From contig NZ_CAAJGK010000042.1 in assembly GCF_900996245.1 (NCBI RefSeq), positions 62,001-126,000 of the forward strand: a stretch of 64,000 nucleotides of DNA, in the 5' to 3' direction. Shown in pieces: positions 16,831-25,915 of this stretch. Made by a program: the position numbers and the translations under genes. The notes beneath the pieces were generated by a model. That model was not told where the DNA came from and searched no databases. It saw only the letters and a list, made by a program, of their open reading frames with translations. Origin of the DNA: Paraburkholderia sp. BCC1886. GTDB taxonomy: Bacteria > Pseudomonadota > Gammaproteobacteria > Burkholderiales > Burkholderiaceae. The stretch's first letter is position 1. The number at the start of each line of letters is the position of its first letter.

Positions 16831-17598
16831 ATGACAACACTCCACAGGTCAGCCATCGTCATGGTGCACGGCGCCTGGCATTGGGGCGGCTGCTTTCACA
16901 AGGTCGCCACGCTGCTCTCGGCGCGAGGTCACCCGACGCTGCTGCCGGACCTCAAGTCTCACGGCTTCGATCCCGCGACCTATGACCAGGTCGCCGATAT
17001 CGCCGACTACACCGCATCCGTCGCGTCGCTGCTCGAGAACGCGGCCGAGCCTGTCGTGCTGGTGGGACACAGCATGGGCGGCGTGGCGCTGACTTACCTT
17101 GGCGAGAAGTATCCGGAGAAAATCAGCAAGCTCGTTTATTTGACAGCGTTCATGACGCCGGCTGGAAAGTCGGCGAACGACTATCTGTTCTCGGACAGCT
17201 ATATGAACGATCTGTCTGCGAAAGATCTGTTCGAGATCGTGTCCGGTTCAGCGGACGGCAAGGGTGTCACGCTGAACATTCACGAGAGGCTGAAGGTGCG
17301 CGCCTCGTTTTATGGCGATTGCAGCGCGCGCGATATCGCTATCGCGGCGAACAACGTCGTGTCGACCAATACCACCGCTCCGTATGAAGCGAGGACAGTC
17401 ACGACACCGGGCAGGTTCTGGTCGATTCCGCGGGTCTATATCGAGTGCACGAAAGATCGCGCGCTTCCGCTCGGTCAGCAACGGCAAATGCAGGCCGACG
17501 TGCCCGGTGCCCGAGTCATCGCGATGGAAAGTGGTCACTCCGCTTTTTTCTCCCAGCCCGAACTGCTTGCGCAAATCATCGCTCGCGAAGCGCAATAG
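16831..17598 (+). CDS. Alpha/beta hydrolase with serine nucleophile (esterase-like)
   Basis: This 255-residue hydrolase carries the oxyanion-hole motif MVHGAWHWGGC near residue 11, the nucleophile elbow VGHSMGGVA near residue 79, an acid in CTKDRALP and the histidine in MESGHSAFF near the C-terminus, so the triad is complete. The pattern resembles methylsalicylate/pheophorbide-type esterases. It follows the SDR gene by 16 bp. With a serine nucleophile it differs mechanistically from the two hydrolases downstream. It probably hydrolyses a carboxylic ester in the pathway served by the AAHS transporter. Confidence 0.88.
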   Translation: MTTLHRSAIVMVHGAWHWGGCFHKVATLLSARGHPTLLPDLKSHGFDPATYDQVADIADYTASVASLLENAAEPVVLVGHSMGGVALTYLGEKYPEKISKLVYLTAFMTPAGKSANDYLFSDSYMNDLSAKDLFEIVSGSADGKGVTLNIHERLKVRASFYGDCSARDIAIAANNVVSTNTTAPYEARTVTTPGRFWSIPRVYIECTKDRALPLGQQRQMQADVPGARVIAMESGHSAFFSQPELLAQIIAREAQ

Positions 17599-17668
17599 CG
17601 ACGGCCAACGCCCGACGCATGCCTCGCCGCATCAAGAACTTTTACCCCCGTTTTCTGGAGAACCGACA

Positions 17669-18553
17669 ATGTCACGGGACCAAGCGTTTTCCCCCGATTT
17701 CCTGCCCGAGGGCTTCAGTCACGAATCCGCTTTTCTGGCGGACGTGAGACTGCATTACGTGACAGGCGGCAGGCCGCCCGGAACCGCGCCGCTGATGCTT
17801 CTGATCCATGGTTTCCCACAGAACTGGTGGGAATGGAATCGGGTACTCCAACCGCTGGGAGAACATTTCACGTTGATCGTCCCCGATCTTCGCGGCGTGG
17901 GCCACTCGGACAAGCCGGAGTCCGGTTACACGAAGAAGCAGCTTGCAGCGGACCTGTTCGGTCTCGTGGACGGTTTCGGTTACGGGCCGCCGCATGTCGT
18001 CGGACATGACATCGGCGCGATGGTGGCTTACGCGTATGCGTGGCAATTCCCGGTCCGTTCGCTCACGGTTCTCGACGCATCGATTCCCGGCGTCGGCGAC
18101 TGGGACCAGATTGCATCCAGTCCGCTGCTCTTCCATTTTTCATTCCATCAGAAACCGCATCTGCCCGAGGCGCTGATCTGCGGCGGACGTGAGCTTATTT
18201 ACATCAGCTCGTTTATCAACGATCGCGCGGATAACCCCGCGGCGATTTCGGCCAGCGATATGGACGAGTATGTCCGCGCCTACACTTCCCCGGGCGCTTT
18301 TCGGGCCGCGATGGAGATGTACCGGCAATTTCCTCAGGACGTGATCGATAACCGCAATGCCGGAAAACTGCCCGCGTCCATTCCGGTTCTCGCACTCGGT
18401 GGCGACCGCCGATGGGGTCCGCACATCGTCGCCCGAATGAGTTCGGTTTCCGACAACGTGCGTGGCGGTTCAATACCGAAATGCGGCCACTTCCTCGCGG
18501 AGGAACAGCCTGATCTCCTGGTGCGGGCGCTACTCGACTTCTGCAACACATAA
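17669..18553 (+). CDS. Alpha/beta hydrolase with aspartate nucleophile (epoxide hydrolase/haloacid dehalogenase-like)
   Basis: This 294-residue hydrolase has HGFPQNWWEW as the HGxP oxyanion motif (about residues 42-51), the nucleophile elbow VGHDIGAM with Asp instead of Ser, the acid region GGDRRWG and histidine KCGHFLAEE. An Asp nucleophile is the mark of epoxide hydrolases and haloalkane/fluoroacetate dehalogenases. ATG at 17669 is preceded by a GGAGAA Shine-Dalgarno; the longer open frame upstream lies across the previous gene. It is paralogous to the next gene. Substrate unknown. Confidence 0.87.
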   Translation: MSRDQAFSPDFLPEGFSHESAFLADVRLHYVTGGRPPGTAPLMLLIHGFPQNWWEWNRVLQPLGEHFTLIVPDLRGVGHSDKPESGYTKKQLAADLFGLVDGFGYGPPHVVGHDIGAMVAYAYAWQFPVRSLTVLDASIPGVGDWDQIASSPLLFHFSFHQKPHLPEALICGGRELIYISSFINDRADNPAAISASDMDEYVRAYTSPGAFRAAMEMYRQFPQDVIDNRNAGKLPASIPVLALGGDRRWGPHIVARMSSVSDNVRGGSIPKCGHFLAEEQPDLLVRALLDFCNT

Positions 18554-18617
18554 CCCTGCGGGCGCGGCTTTTCATCGATGACGTCCAGCGTGCTGCCCGA
18601 GCGGCGGGAGAATGGAA

Positions 18618-19490
18618 ATGAGCAGTGAGATGGTGTGCGGCTCGCAGCGACTGTCGACCGGACGGCTCGCTTATCGTCGAGCCACGGCGGCTAACCCGAA
18701 ACAGGTCGTCCTGTTGCTGCATGGCTGGCCCCAGACGTCCTGGGCGTGGCGGCATGTCATGCCCAGGCTCAGCCAGAGGTTCGACGTCATCGCACCGGAC
18801 CTTCCCGGTTTCGGCGATTCATGGAAGCCGGAAGGCGGCTTCGACAAGAAGACCATCTCGCGAAGCCTTCATGAATTCGTCGAGGCGCTGGGCATAGAAA
18901 GGCTCGCGATAGTCGGTCACGACCTGGGCGGCCACGTGGCCTACGCGTACGCAGCGCAATGGCCCGACACCGTGAGCCATTTCGTATTCGTCGAAAGCAG
19001 TCTGCCCGCTTTCGGGCAAGAGCAAGCCATGGACGTATCGCGCGGTGGGAGTTGGCACTTCGGCTTCAATATGGCTGGCGACATATCGGAATCGCTCGTG
19101 TCGGGCCGCGAATTTCTGTTTGTGAATCACTTCGTGCGACGGGAGAACGTAGGGGTGTTCGACCCTGAGTCGATCAGCGACGACGAGGTGCATGTCTACG
19201 CGCGAGCGCTGGCTCGTCCCGGCGCATTGCGCTGCTCGTTCAGTTACTACCGGGCGTTACCGCGGGACCGTGAAGACAATGCGGTCTGGGGCAGAACGCC
19301 GCTGCGGATGCCGGCGCTTGCCGTGGGCGCCAGGTGGGGTTACGGACCTGCCTCTGCAGAAACGCTGCGGCGAGTCGCGGCCCATGTCTCGGAGCGACTC
19401 GTGGACGATTGCGGTCATTACGTTCCGGAAGAGCGGCCCGATGAACTGGCCACGATCATCGGCGAATTCATAGCGGGAGAGCCGGCCTGA
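18618..19490 (+). CDS. Alpha/beta hydrolase with aspartate nucleophile, paralogue of the preceding gene
   Basis: This 290-residue protein has HGWPQTSWAW, the elbow VGHDLGGHVAYAYA and the histidine DCGHYVPEERPD, aligned motif by motif with the hydrolase immediately upstream (VGHDIGAMVAYAYA, KCGHFLAEEQPD). ATG at 18618 is preferred over 18612 because GGGAG then sits at a normal distance. A tandem duplication followed by divergence is the simplest reading. Both are probably epoxide hydrolase or dehalogenase-like enzymes, perhaps with different stereo- or substrate preference. The last gene of the series converges with an SDR gene. Confidence 0.87.
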   Translation: MSSEMVCGSQRLSTGRLAYRRATAANPKQVVLLLHGWPQTSWAWRHVMPRLSQRFDVIAPDLPGFGDSWKPEGGFDKKTISRSLHEFVEALGIERLAIVGHDLGGHVAYAYAAQWPDTVSHFVFVESSLPAFGQEQAMDVSRGGSWHFGFNMAGDISESLVSGREFLFVNHFVRRENVGVFDPESISDDEVHVYARALARPGALRCSFSYYRALPRDREDNAVWGRTPLRMPALAVGARWGYGPASAETLRRVAAHVSERLVDDCGHYVPEERPDELATIIGEFIAGEPA

Positions 19491-19521
19491 TCTGCTCGCT
19501 GCCGATAGCCGGCCGCCTCAC

Positions 19522-20418
19522 TCAAAGCCCCGGGTAATGTCCTGCTGCGATGTCCTTCAGCAGCGTCGCATGCGTCAATTTCCAGCCAAGCAGCGACTGC
19601 GTGCGTGCGCTGGACGCCGGAGCGTCGGCACCGAAGAACATGCCCAGCCAGTCGAAGTGCGCCTGAGCCTGGTCGGCCGGAATCGACTCCACGGGGATAT
19701 CCAGGAACTGCCCGAGCGCCGCCGCGATGTCGCGTGTGGCGACGCCCTCTTCGGCAACGGCGTGCAGCACGCTGCCCGGTGTCGCGCTTTCGATTGCGAG
19801 TTGCACCAGCTTGCCGGCATCGAGCCGGTTCACCGCCGGCCAGCGATTGCGACCCTCGCCGATGTAGCCCGACACGCGCTTCTCGCGAGCGATGCGCGCC
19901 AGCACCGCGACGAAGCCGTGGTCGCCACCCGCGCCGTGCACCGTCGGCGCGAAGCGCACGACCATCGAGCGGATACCGCGCTCGGCCAGTCCCAGCGTGT
20001 AGGCCGCGTTGGCCATGCGCGGATGCACGCCGGCGTGCGGCATATCGGCTTCGGTGCCGACGCCGCCGCCTGAGGCGAGCCCAAGCGTACCCGAGGCGAT
20101 CAGTAGCGGGCCGCCCGTGGCTTGCAGCACGTCCGCGAACGCGTCGATGGCCGCTCGATCGGTCTGCGCTGCGGCCGCCATCTGCGAGAAATCGTGGTTG
20201 TAGCCCAGGTGCACGACGCCTTCGGCGCGTTTCGCCGCGTCGCGCAGGCTGCCGAGGTCGTCCAGACTGCCGCGCACGACTTCCGCGCCCAGCGCGGCGA
20301 TCTTCGTCGCGGACTCGTCGTTGCGTGCCAGCCCGAGCACGTGATGACCTGCGGCTATCAGTTCTTTGGTGCTGGCCGAGCCGATCCACCCCGACGCACC
20401 GGTGACGAGAATTCGCAT
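19522..20418 (-). CDS. Atypical/extended SDR (NAD-dependent epimerase-like)
   Basis: This 298-residue NAD(P)-binding protein begins MRILVTGASGWIGSAS, the Rossmann glycine motif of extended SDRs. The usual YxxxK catalytic pair reads YTLGL, so the lysine is absent, as in several atypical SDRs; a redox or NAD(P)-sensor role is possible. ATG at 20418 is chosen over the longer frame because GGAG lies seven bases upstream and the glycine motif then sits at the N-terminus. It is divergent from a TetR gene, with a perfect inverted repeat between them, so it is very likely the TetR target. Confidence 0.88.
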   Translation of the reverse strand: MRILVTGASGWIGSASTKELIAAGHHVLGLARNDESATKIAALGAEVVRGSLDDLGSLRDAAKRAEGVVHLGYNHDFSQMAAAAQTDRAAIDAFADVLQATGGPLLIASGTLGLASGGGVGTEADMPHAGVHPRMANAAYTLGLAERGIRSMVVRFAPTVHGAGGDHGFVAVLARIAREKRVSGYIGEGRNRWPAVNRLDAGKLVQLAIESATPGSVLHAVAEEGVATRDIAAALGQFLDIPVESIPADQAQAHFDWLGMFFGADAPASSARTQSLLGWKLTHATLLKDIAAGHYPGL

Positions 20419-20432
20419 GAGACACTCCGTTA

Positions 20433-20471
20433 TGTCATTAAGTGACATCAGTATAGGCTTATGATGTCACT
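20433..20471. promoter_or_regulatory. TetR operator between the divergent SDR and TetR genes
   Basis: AGTGACATCA at 20441-20450 and TGATGTCACT at 20462-20471 form a perfect 10-bp inverted repeat with an 11-base spacer. A second, overlapping pseudo-palindrome TGTCA-TTAAG-TGACA covers 20433-20447. A further TGTCA half-site follows at 20475. The site lies 15 bp from the SDR start and 26 bp from the TetR start, where a repressor would block both promoters. Confidence 0.8.
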
Positions 20472-20496
20472 CTGTGTCAACACTCGAGTGAGAAAT

Positions 20497-21066
20497 ATGG
20501 GTCGCTGGGAACCCGATGCCGAGAGCCGCTTCCGCGCCGCGGCTCTGGAACTGTTCGGAAAAATTGGCTACGAGCAGACGACGGTGGCGGCCATCGCGGA
20601 GCGTGCCGGACTGACCGCGCGGACGTTTTTTCGCTACTTCGCCGACAAGCGCGAAGTGCTCTTCAACGGTACCGAACGTCTTCAGCAGACGATGGTCGAC
20701 GCACTGACTCAGGCGCCGGCCGAAGCCTCGGCAATCGAGGCGATCGCGGCCGCCTTGAAGTGTGCCGGCGATTTCTTCGATGACGAGCTTCGTCCCTTCT
20801 CGCGTCTGCGCAGCACGGTGATTGAGGCGAATGCGGAGTTACGCGAACGCGAGTTGATCAAGATGGCGACACTGACGGCGGCGCTCGCGCAGGCGCTGCG
20901 CGAGCGCGGGGTCGTCGAGCCGGATGCGAGCCTTGCGGCCGAGGCGGGCATCGCCGTCTTCCGCATCGCATTCGGACAGTGGGTTGATGAGTCGGAGCAG
21001 CGCGGATACGGTGAGATCGTGGAGGAATTGCTCGCGCGCATGAAGGCGCTCACGGCCGGCGCTTAG
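20497..21066 (+). CDS. TetR-family transcriptional regulator
   Basis: This 189-residue repressor has an N-terminal HTH at about residues 10-55 (AALELFGKIGYEQTTVAAIA, then ERAGLTARTFFRYFADKREVL), matching the TetR pattern. The C-terminal ligand domain is helical. I choose ATG 20497: an upstream in-frame ATG at 20461 lies inside the palindromic operator and would make an improbable leader. It is divergent from the atypical SDR and probably represses both genes until an unknown small ligand binds. Confidence 0.92.
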   Translation: MGRWEPDAESRFRAAALELFGKIGYEQTTVAAIAERAGLTARTFFRYFADKREVLFNGTERLQQTMVDALTQAPAEASAIEAIAAALKCAGDFFDDELRPFSRLRSTVIEANAELRERELIKMATLTAALAQALRERGVVEPDASLAAEAGIAVFRIAFGQWVDESEQRGYGEIVEELLARMKALTAGA

Positions 21067-21104
21067 GCGATTCGTTAAGAATGCTGGTAGGCATCACTTG
21101 GCCG

Positions 21105-21974
21105 CTAGCGCAATTCGAACCCCAAGGCAGTTAGCGCGTCGCGCAGCCGGTCCCGGCCATGCAACGATTCGCGCGTGCGCCAGCGCTCGATCGAACGTTC
21201 GGTCCACCGTGCGTCCGACTGTCCCTGCCGGGCCTGGAAACCGGCGAGTATCTCGTCGTAGAGCGCGATGCCTTGCGCCTGGGCGCCGGCATCGTACTGG
21301 TCGCGATGCAACACCACCGATTGCGGCAGTCGCGGCTTGATTTCCGCGGGCCGCTCCGGGTCCGCGTAACCGACGCACAGGCCGAATACCGGCAACACGC
21401 GCGGCGGCAAAGCCAGTTCTTCGGCAACCTGCTTCGGCGCATTGCGGATAGCGCCGATATAGACCGAACCAAGTCCGAGCGACTCCAGCGCGGTCACGGC
21501 ATTCTGCGCGGCGAGTGCGGCATCGATAACGCCGACCAGCAGCGTCTCCAGATAATGCAGGCCCTCGGGGTGCACGCCGGCGTGTCCGGCTACCGCTTCG
21601 AGTCTCGCGAGGTCGGCAAGCCAGACCAGAAAGAGCGGGGCGGTTCGAATGTGTTCCTGATTGCCCGCGAGCACGGAGAGCCGATGCCTGCGTTCCCTGT
21701 TCTCGACGGCGACGACACTCCACGTCTGGAGGTTGGAGGAACTCGGCGCGGATTGAGCGGCGGCGACGAGTGTTTCCAGCGTGTTGTCGGGAAGCGGGCG
21801 ATTTTCATACGCTCGCACGGAACGATGCGATAACAGGGTTTGCAGTGTGTCGTTCCAGCCTGCCAGCGCATCGGCTGAGTTTGCACCGTAGCGGTTTTGT
21901 AGCGCTTCCGCCGAGGCGTTGCTGTCGGGTGTTGCTTCAACGTTAGTGCGCTTTAGCGTTGCTTCAGTGGACAT
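21105..21974 (-). CDS. Nitroreductase-family FMN oxidoreductase (NfsA-like)
   Basis: This 289-residue protein has the flavin-binding opening LLSHRSVRAYENRPLPD at about residues 47-63, AAAQSAPSSSNLQTWSVV near residue 73, and GLGSVYIGAIRNAP plus GLCVGYADP further on, as in NAD(P)H-dependent NfsA/Frp nitroreductases. A hydrophilic N-terminal extension of about 45 residues precedes the domain and is unusual for the family. It converges with the TetR gene. It probably reduces nitroaromatics, quinones or flavin; no operon partner is evident. Confidence 0.88.
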   Translation of the reverse strand: MSTEATLKRTNVEATPDSNASAEALQNRYGANSADALAGWNDTLQTLLSHRSVRAYENRPLPDNTLETLVAAAQSAPSSSNLQTWSVVAVENRERRHRLSVLAGNQEHIRTAPLFLVWLADLARLEAVAGHAGVHPEGLHYLETLLVGVIDAALAAQNAVTALESLGLGSVYIGAIRNAPKQVAEELALPPRVLPVFGLCVGYADPERPAEIKPRLPQSVVLHRDQYDAGAQAQGIALYDEILAGFQARQGQSDARWTERSIERWRTRESLHGRDRLRDALTALGFELR

Positions 21975-22090
21975 TTTCTTTCACTCTTCAAACAGGGGAT
22001 GAGACGCTGCACGACCAGCGAGCGCTGGTGTGCGGCTACCTTAACCAGAATTGCTGGTCGCCGGCTCAAAGACCAATATGAAATTTTTCG

Positions 22091-23320
22091 CTATCGATAT
22101 GTCGGGACGAGCGTCGCGCTTTTACCGCGTCGAGCCGAGCCGATTTGCGGCCACACGCCGGTGTCTCGCAACACGCCAGGATGAAGCGACTCGACGCGGC
22201 TTTCGCCGAGCAATGCCATGTCTCGGGCGATCTCATCGCGCAGCAATGCGGCGAGATGTGCAACGCCCGCCGCACCGCCGACAGCCGCCGCGTAGTTGAA
22301 CGGACGGCCAATCAAAACCAGCTTCGCGCCTAGCGCCAGCGCTTTCAGAACATCGGTGCCCCGACGGAAACCGCTGTCGATCATCACGGTCAGTTCCGGG
22401 ACCGCCGCGACGATGTCGGGCAACACGGTAAGAGGCGCGACGGCGCTGTCGAGTTGACGTCCACCATGATTCGATACGATCACGCCGTCTACGCCATGCT
22501 CGCGAGCCAGCACCACATCCTCCACCGAGAGCACGCCCTTGATCACCAGATTGCCGGGCCAATGGCGCCGGATTCCCGCGAGATCCTCCCAGTCGAATGC
22601 CGCGCGCCGGCCAAAGAGACCCGCGGCGGCTGACGAAAACGCCCGCGTGCCGTTGCCGGCAGGCAGGTTGCGATAACGCGGCGCCCCACTGTTCAACAGT
22701 GTCTTGCCGAGCGTCCCGAACAGCCAGCGCGGATGCGTCAGCACCTGCCACGTGAGCGCGACGTCGGGTCGCAAGGGCGTCGTGTAGCCGCTGCGGCGAT
22801 TGTTCTCGCGATTGGCGCTGACAGCGGTATCGACCGTCACGATCAACGTTTCATAACCCGCTTTGCCAACCCGGTCGACCAGCGCGCAATTGGCCTGCTG
22901 ATCGCTCGACAGGTACGCCTGAAACCACGCGCCCGGGGCCTGCGCCTGAATCACTTCCAGCGGGGTCAGCGCGGCGCCGCTCACCACCATCGGAATACCG
23001 GCATGCGCGGCGCCAGACGCTAGCGCGAGATCGCCTTCATACGACGTCAACGCGACACCGCCCATCGGCGCCACGCCAAACGGCGAGCGATAGGACCGCC
23101 CGAATAGCGTGACGTCCTGCGCAATCTGCGAGACGTCGCGCAATACCCGTGGCACGAAAGCATACCGGTGGAACGACTGCCGGTTACCGGCGCGCGCGTG
23201 CTGGTCCTCGCTGCCGCCCGCGACGAATCCGAAGAGCGGCGCGGGAAGACGTTTTCTCGCCAGTACTTCGAAATCGTGAGCACTCAGGCATTCGCGTGCG
23301 AGACGCGGCGGAATTTTCAC
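22091..23320 (-). CDS. FMN-dependent alpha-hydroxy-acid dehydrogenase (LldD/MdlB-like)
   Basis: This roughly 409-residue flavoprotein oxidises 2-hydroxy acids such as L-lactate or mandelate. Seen are FGFVAGGSEDQH near the N-terminus, the VDTAVSANRENNRRSGY substrate loop, VIKGVLSVEDV with the FMN-contact lysine, SNHGGRQLD with the catalytic histidine, and DSGFRRGTDVLKAL at the phosphate site. No signal peptide is seen. The GTG at 23320 has GGGAG five bases upstream; a GTG two codons earlier (23326) is possible. Apparently monocistronic, divergent from the first TonB-dependent receptor. Confidence 0.9.
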   Translation of the reverse strand: MKIPPRLARECLSAHDFEVLARKRLPAPLFGFVAGGSEDQHARAGNRQSFHRYAFVPRVLRDVSQIAQDVTLFGRSYRSPFGVAPMGGVALTSYEGDLALASGAAHAGIPMVVSGAALTPLEVIQAQAPGAWFQAYLSSDQQANCALVDRVGKAGYETLIVTVDTAVSANRENNRRSGYTTPLRPDVALTWQVLTHPRWLFGTLGKTLLNSGAPRYRNLPAGNGTRAFSSAAAGLFGRRAAFDWEDLAGIRRHWPGNLVIKGVLSVEDVVLAREHGVDGVIVSNHGGRQLDSAVAPLTVLPDIVAAVPELTVMIDSGFRRGTDVLKALALGAKLVLIGRPFNYAAAVGGAAGVAHLAALLRDEIARDMALLGESRVESLHPGVLRDTGVWPQIGSARRGKSATLVPTYR

Positions 23321-23552
23321 GGGCACTCCCTACCAGAACATAAAACGCGGAGCCCAATCTACGCGATGCCGGAACCGTTTTGTTATGCGTGGCGGGTTCT
23401 ATAAAAAGAATGACTGCGTGGACCGAGGTTCGGTTTCGAGAGCACCAATACTATTCGTCTTGGAAAAATCAGCGCGCCACTGCACGGCACTTCAACTGCA
23501 CACATCACCGCAACGATTGGGTATCTGAAAAATATTACGGATCACTGGATAT

Positions 23553-25838
23553 ATGCTTAGCACGATAAGTAAAAAAGAAACCGGGGGAAAAGCGCGAGGC
23601 GTCACGTCGTCGAACCCGCACCTGCGAGAACGGAGTCACCGGGTCTTCAATCGTAGCGCGATGAAAATGCTTCCGTTGTCGCTGGCCTCGATACTGGCGA
23701 CCGGATTTGCCCACGCACAGGAGCCGGCGGCAGCGGTCCTGGGCGCAAGTGAGAGCACGGCGGCGACGCCGCCGGTGGCAAGTTCGTCCACGGGCGCGGC
23801 GACGCTGCCCGAGGTGACGGTGACGGCAACGCGTCATGTGACCGACCTGAAGAAAACGCCCGTGTCGGTGGGCGTCCTCAACGCGGACCGGTTCACCACG
23901 GGCGGCGTAGCGCAACCTGGCGATCTGAACGGCGCTACCGCGAGTCTCGTGGCCGGCGGCCCATCGCAGCGCACGGCAGGATCGGGCGGCATCTATATCC
24001 GCGGCATCGGCACGGGCTCGCCGACCTACAGCAGCGCGGTGGCGCTGTATGTCGACGATGTCTACATTCCGCGCTCGATCGGTAACGGGCTATACATGGC
24101 GTTCCCGGACGTGGAGCGCGTCGAGGTGCTGCGTGGACCGCAAGGAACGTTGTACGGGATGAACAGCAGCGCCGGCGCGCGCAAGGTCATTTCGCTGGAC
24201 CCGACCGACAACAGCGCCTGGGTTCAGGCGACGGCCGGAAGCTATGGCGCCCTTGGGGTCAAGGCCTACGTGTCGCATGAAATCAAGCCGGGGCTGCTAT
24301 ATTTCAGTCTCGCGTACGGACGCTACAAAGACGACGGCTACACCAAAGACCCCGTGCTCGGCCGCGATATCGACGCGACCAATACCGAGGTGCTGCGCGC
24401 CAAGATCCGGCTGACGCCGACGCCCGACACCGAAGCGCTGGTCTCCTACGACATCGAGCGCGACCGCTCGGATTCCTACAGCTATATCGCGCCGAACTAT
24501 CCCGGCTCCGGTATCCGTACCAGCTATGAGAACACCGATCCGTCGATCGACCGCGACATCTCCGGTGTGTCGTTGCGGCTCACCAAGAAGTTCGGCGACC
24601 ACCTTTCGCTGCGCTCGATCACCGCGCACCGCTGGATTTCGGATGGCCGCTATCCGCTGACCCAGGACGGCGTGCCGACCGATCTGTATGGCTGGCTGCT
24701 GAACATCGATCAGCATCAAACCTCGCAGGAATTCCAGCTGAACGGCGACTATGACCGCTTCAGTTTCACGACCGGCGCGGTGTACTTTACCGAAGACGTG
24801 ACGGACTTCCGGCCGGGCTGGACCAATTCGGTCTACAAGGGCATCGTCAGCCAGATCGAGAACAAGAGTTACGCGGTCTATGCGCAGGGGCATTACAAGA
24901 TCACGCCGCAACTCGGTTTGACGGCAGGAATTCGCGTCAACCGAGATGAACAGAATTACGAGAACACCGGCTTTGCCTCGAACGCGGCCCTGCAGGTGCT
25001 CGGTACGACTTTCCAGACCGGTCAGCTGACGCAGAACGTGAATTCGGTCACGCCGAAGATCGGCATCGACTATCAATGGAATCCGTCGGTGTTCTCGTAT
25101 GCGAGCGTGACAAAGGGCGAAAAATCCGGCGGCTACAATCCGGTCGCCGCGACCCTCGCCATTTCCAATATTGCGGTGTCGCCCGAGCGCGTGCTGACGT
25201 ATGAGCTCGGTAACAAGGTGACTTTCTGGGGCGGCCGGGCGCAGTTGAACACCGCGCTTTTCTATAACGACTTCGACGACTATCAGGCGGCGATCGGCAA
25301 CGCGATCGTCAATGGGCAACTGGTCAACGGTTCGGTGACGGTCAACGCCGGTAAGGCACGGACTTACGGTGCCGAGTTCGAGCTGACCGCACGTCCCCTT
25401 TACAACCTCAACGTGAACGCCTGGCTGACCGCGCAGCAGGCGCAGTTCCAGCAGTTCGTCAATCCCACGGGCGCGCCGACCGGCAACTATGTCGGTAACC
25501 AGCTACCGTACGCCTCGCACATCATCGCGGGCGTGCATGCGAGTTACCGCCTGCCGTGGAGCGTGCCCGGGACTACGCGCGTCAATGCGACCGTGCGCTA
25601 TCTGTCCCGCTCGTATATCGACATTGCGAACCGGCAGCCGCTCGCCGCGCAAACATATATCGATGCTTCCGCCGATTACCGGTCGCCGTCGTCGAACTGG
25701 ACGGTCACGTTCGAGGTGCGCAACCTGCTCAATCGCGCCTATGTGCTCGGCTACAACGTGACCCCGTCGATCGGGTTGAATGCCTACAACTACAGCCCGC
25801 CGCGAACCTTCCTCGTCAGTCTGCGCCGGGACTTCTGA
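23553..25838 (+). CDS. TonB-dependent outer-membrane receptor, copy 1
   Basis: This protein of 761 residues (725 if it starts at ATG 23661) imports a substrate across the outer membrane using TonB energy. A signal peptide around MKMLPLSLASILATGFAHAQ favours the later ATG; neither has a strong Shine-Dalgarno. After a low-complexity Ala/Ser linker comes LPEVTVTATR, a TonB-box-like start, then the plug (RVEVLRGPQGTLYG) and a long beta-barrel ending in the C-terminal aromatic SLRRDF. It is clearly paralogous to the receptor at 37642-39864, sharing GIGTGSPTYSSAV and STRGEK-like barrel segments. It leads the first receptor-monooxygenase-aldolase-binding-protein module. Ligand unknown; no siderophore context. 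Confidence 0.92.
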   Translation: MLSTISKKETGGKARGVTSSNPHLRERSHRVFNRSAMKMLPLSLASILATGFAHAQEPAAAVLGASESTAATPPVASSSTGAATLPEVTVTATRHVTDLKKTPVSVGVLNADRFTTGGVAQPGDLNGATASLVAGGPSQRTAGSGGIYIRGIGTGSPTYSSAVALYVDDVYIPRSIGNGLYMAFPDVERVEVLRGPQGTLYGMNSSAGARKVISLDPTDNSAWVQATAGSYGALGVKAYVSHEIKPGLLYFSLAYGRYKDDGYTKDPVLGRDIDATNTEVLRAKIRLTPTPDTEALVSYDIERDRSDSYSYIAPNYPGSGIRTSYENTDPSIDRDISGVSLRLTKKFGDHLSLRSITAHRWISDGRYPLTQDGVPTDLYGWLLNIDQHQTSQEFQLNGDYDRFSFTTGAVYFTEDVTDFRPGWTNSVYKGIVSQIENKSYAVYAQGHYKITPQLGLTAGIRVNRDEQNYENTGFASNAALQVLGTTFQTGQLTQNVNSVTPKIGIDYQWNPSVFSYASVTKGEKSGGYNPVAATLAISNIAVSPERVLTYELGNKVTFWGGRAQLNTALFYNDFDDYQAAIGNAIVNGQLVNGSVTVNAGKARTYGAEFELTARPLYNLNVNAWLTAQQAQFQQFVNPTGAPTGNYVGNQLPYASHIIAGVHASYRLPWSVPGTTRVNATVRYLSRSYIDIANRQPLAAQTYIDASADYRSPSSNWTVTFEVRNLLNRAYVLGYNVTPSIGLNAYNYSPPRTFLVSLRRDF

Positions 25839-25915
25839 CGCGGTGCAAGGGACATACGCATGGGCGCAATGCCGGCCGTCGTCCGGCAACCTTTTCTCAA
25901 AGGAATATCTGAATC

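Noticed and set aside
15972..16862. Long N-terminal extension of the NahR-like LysR frame
   Set aside because: It lies antisense to the SDR gene; the HTH must be at the N-terminus.
19418..20425. Arg-rich minus-strand frame of 335 codons
   Set aside because: Shifted frame over the atypical SDR gene, whose Rossmann motif and TetR operator are convincing.
23553..25838. Reading the first TonB-dependent receptor as a siderophore receptor
   Set aside because: No siderophore, Fur box or iron-uptake gene is nearby; the neighbours are a monooxygenase, an aldolase and a sulfonate-type binding protein.
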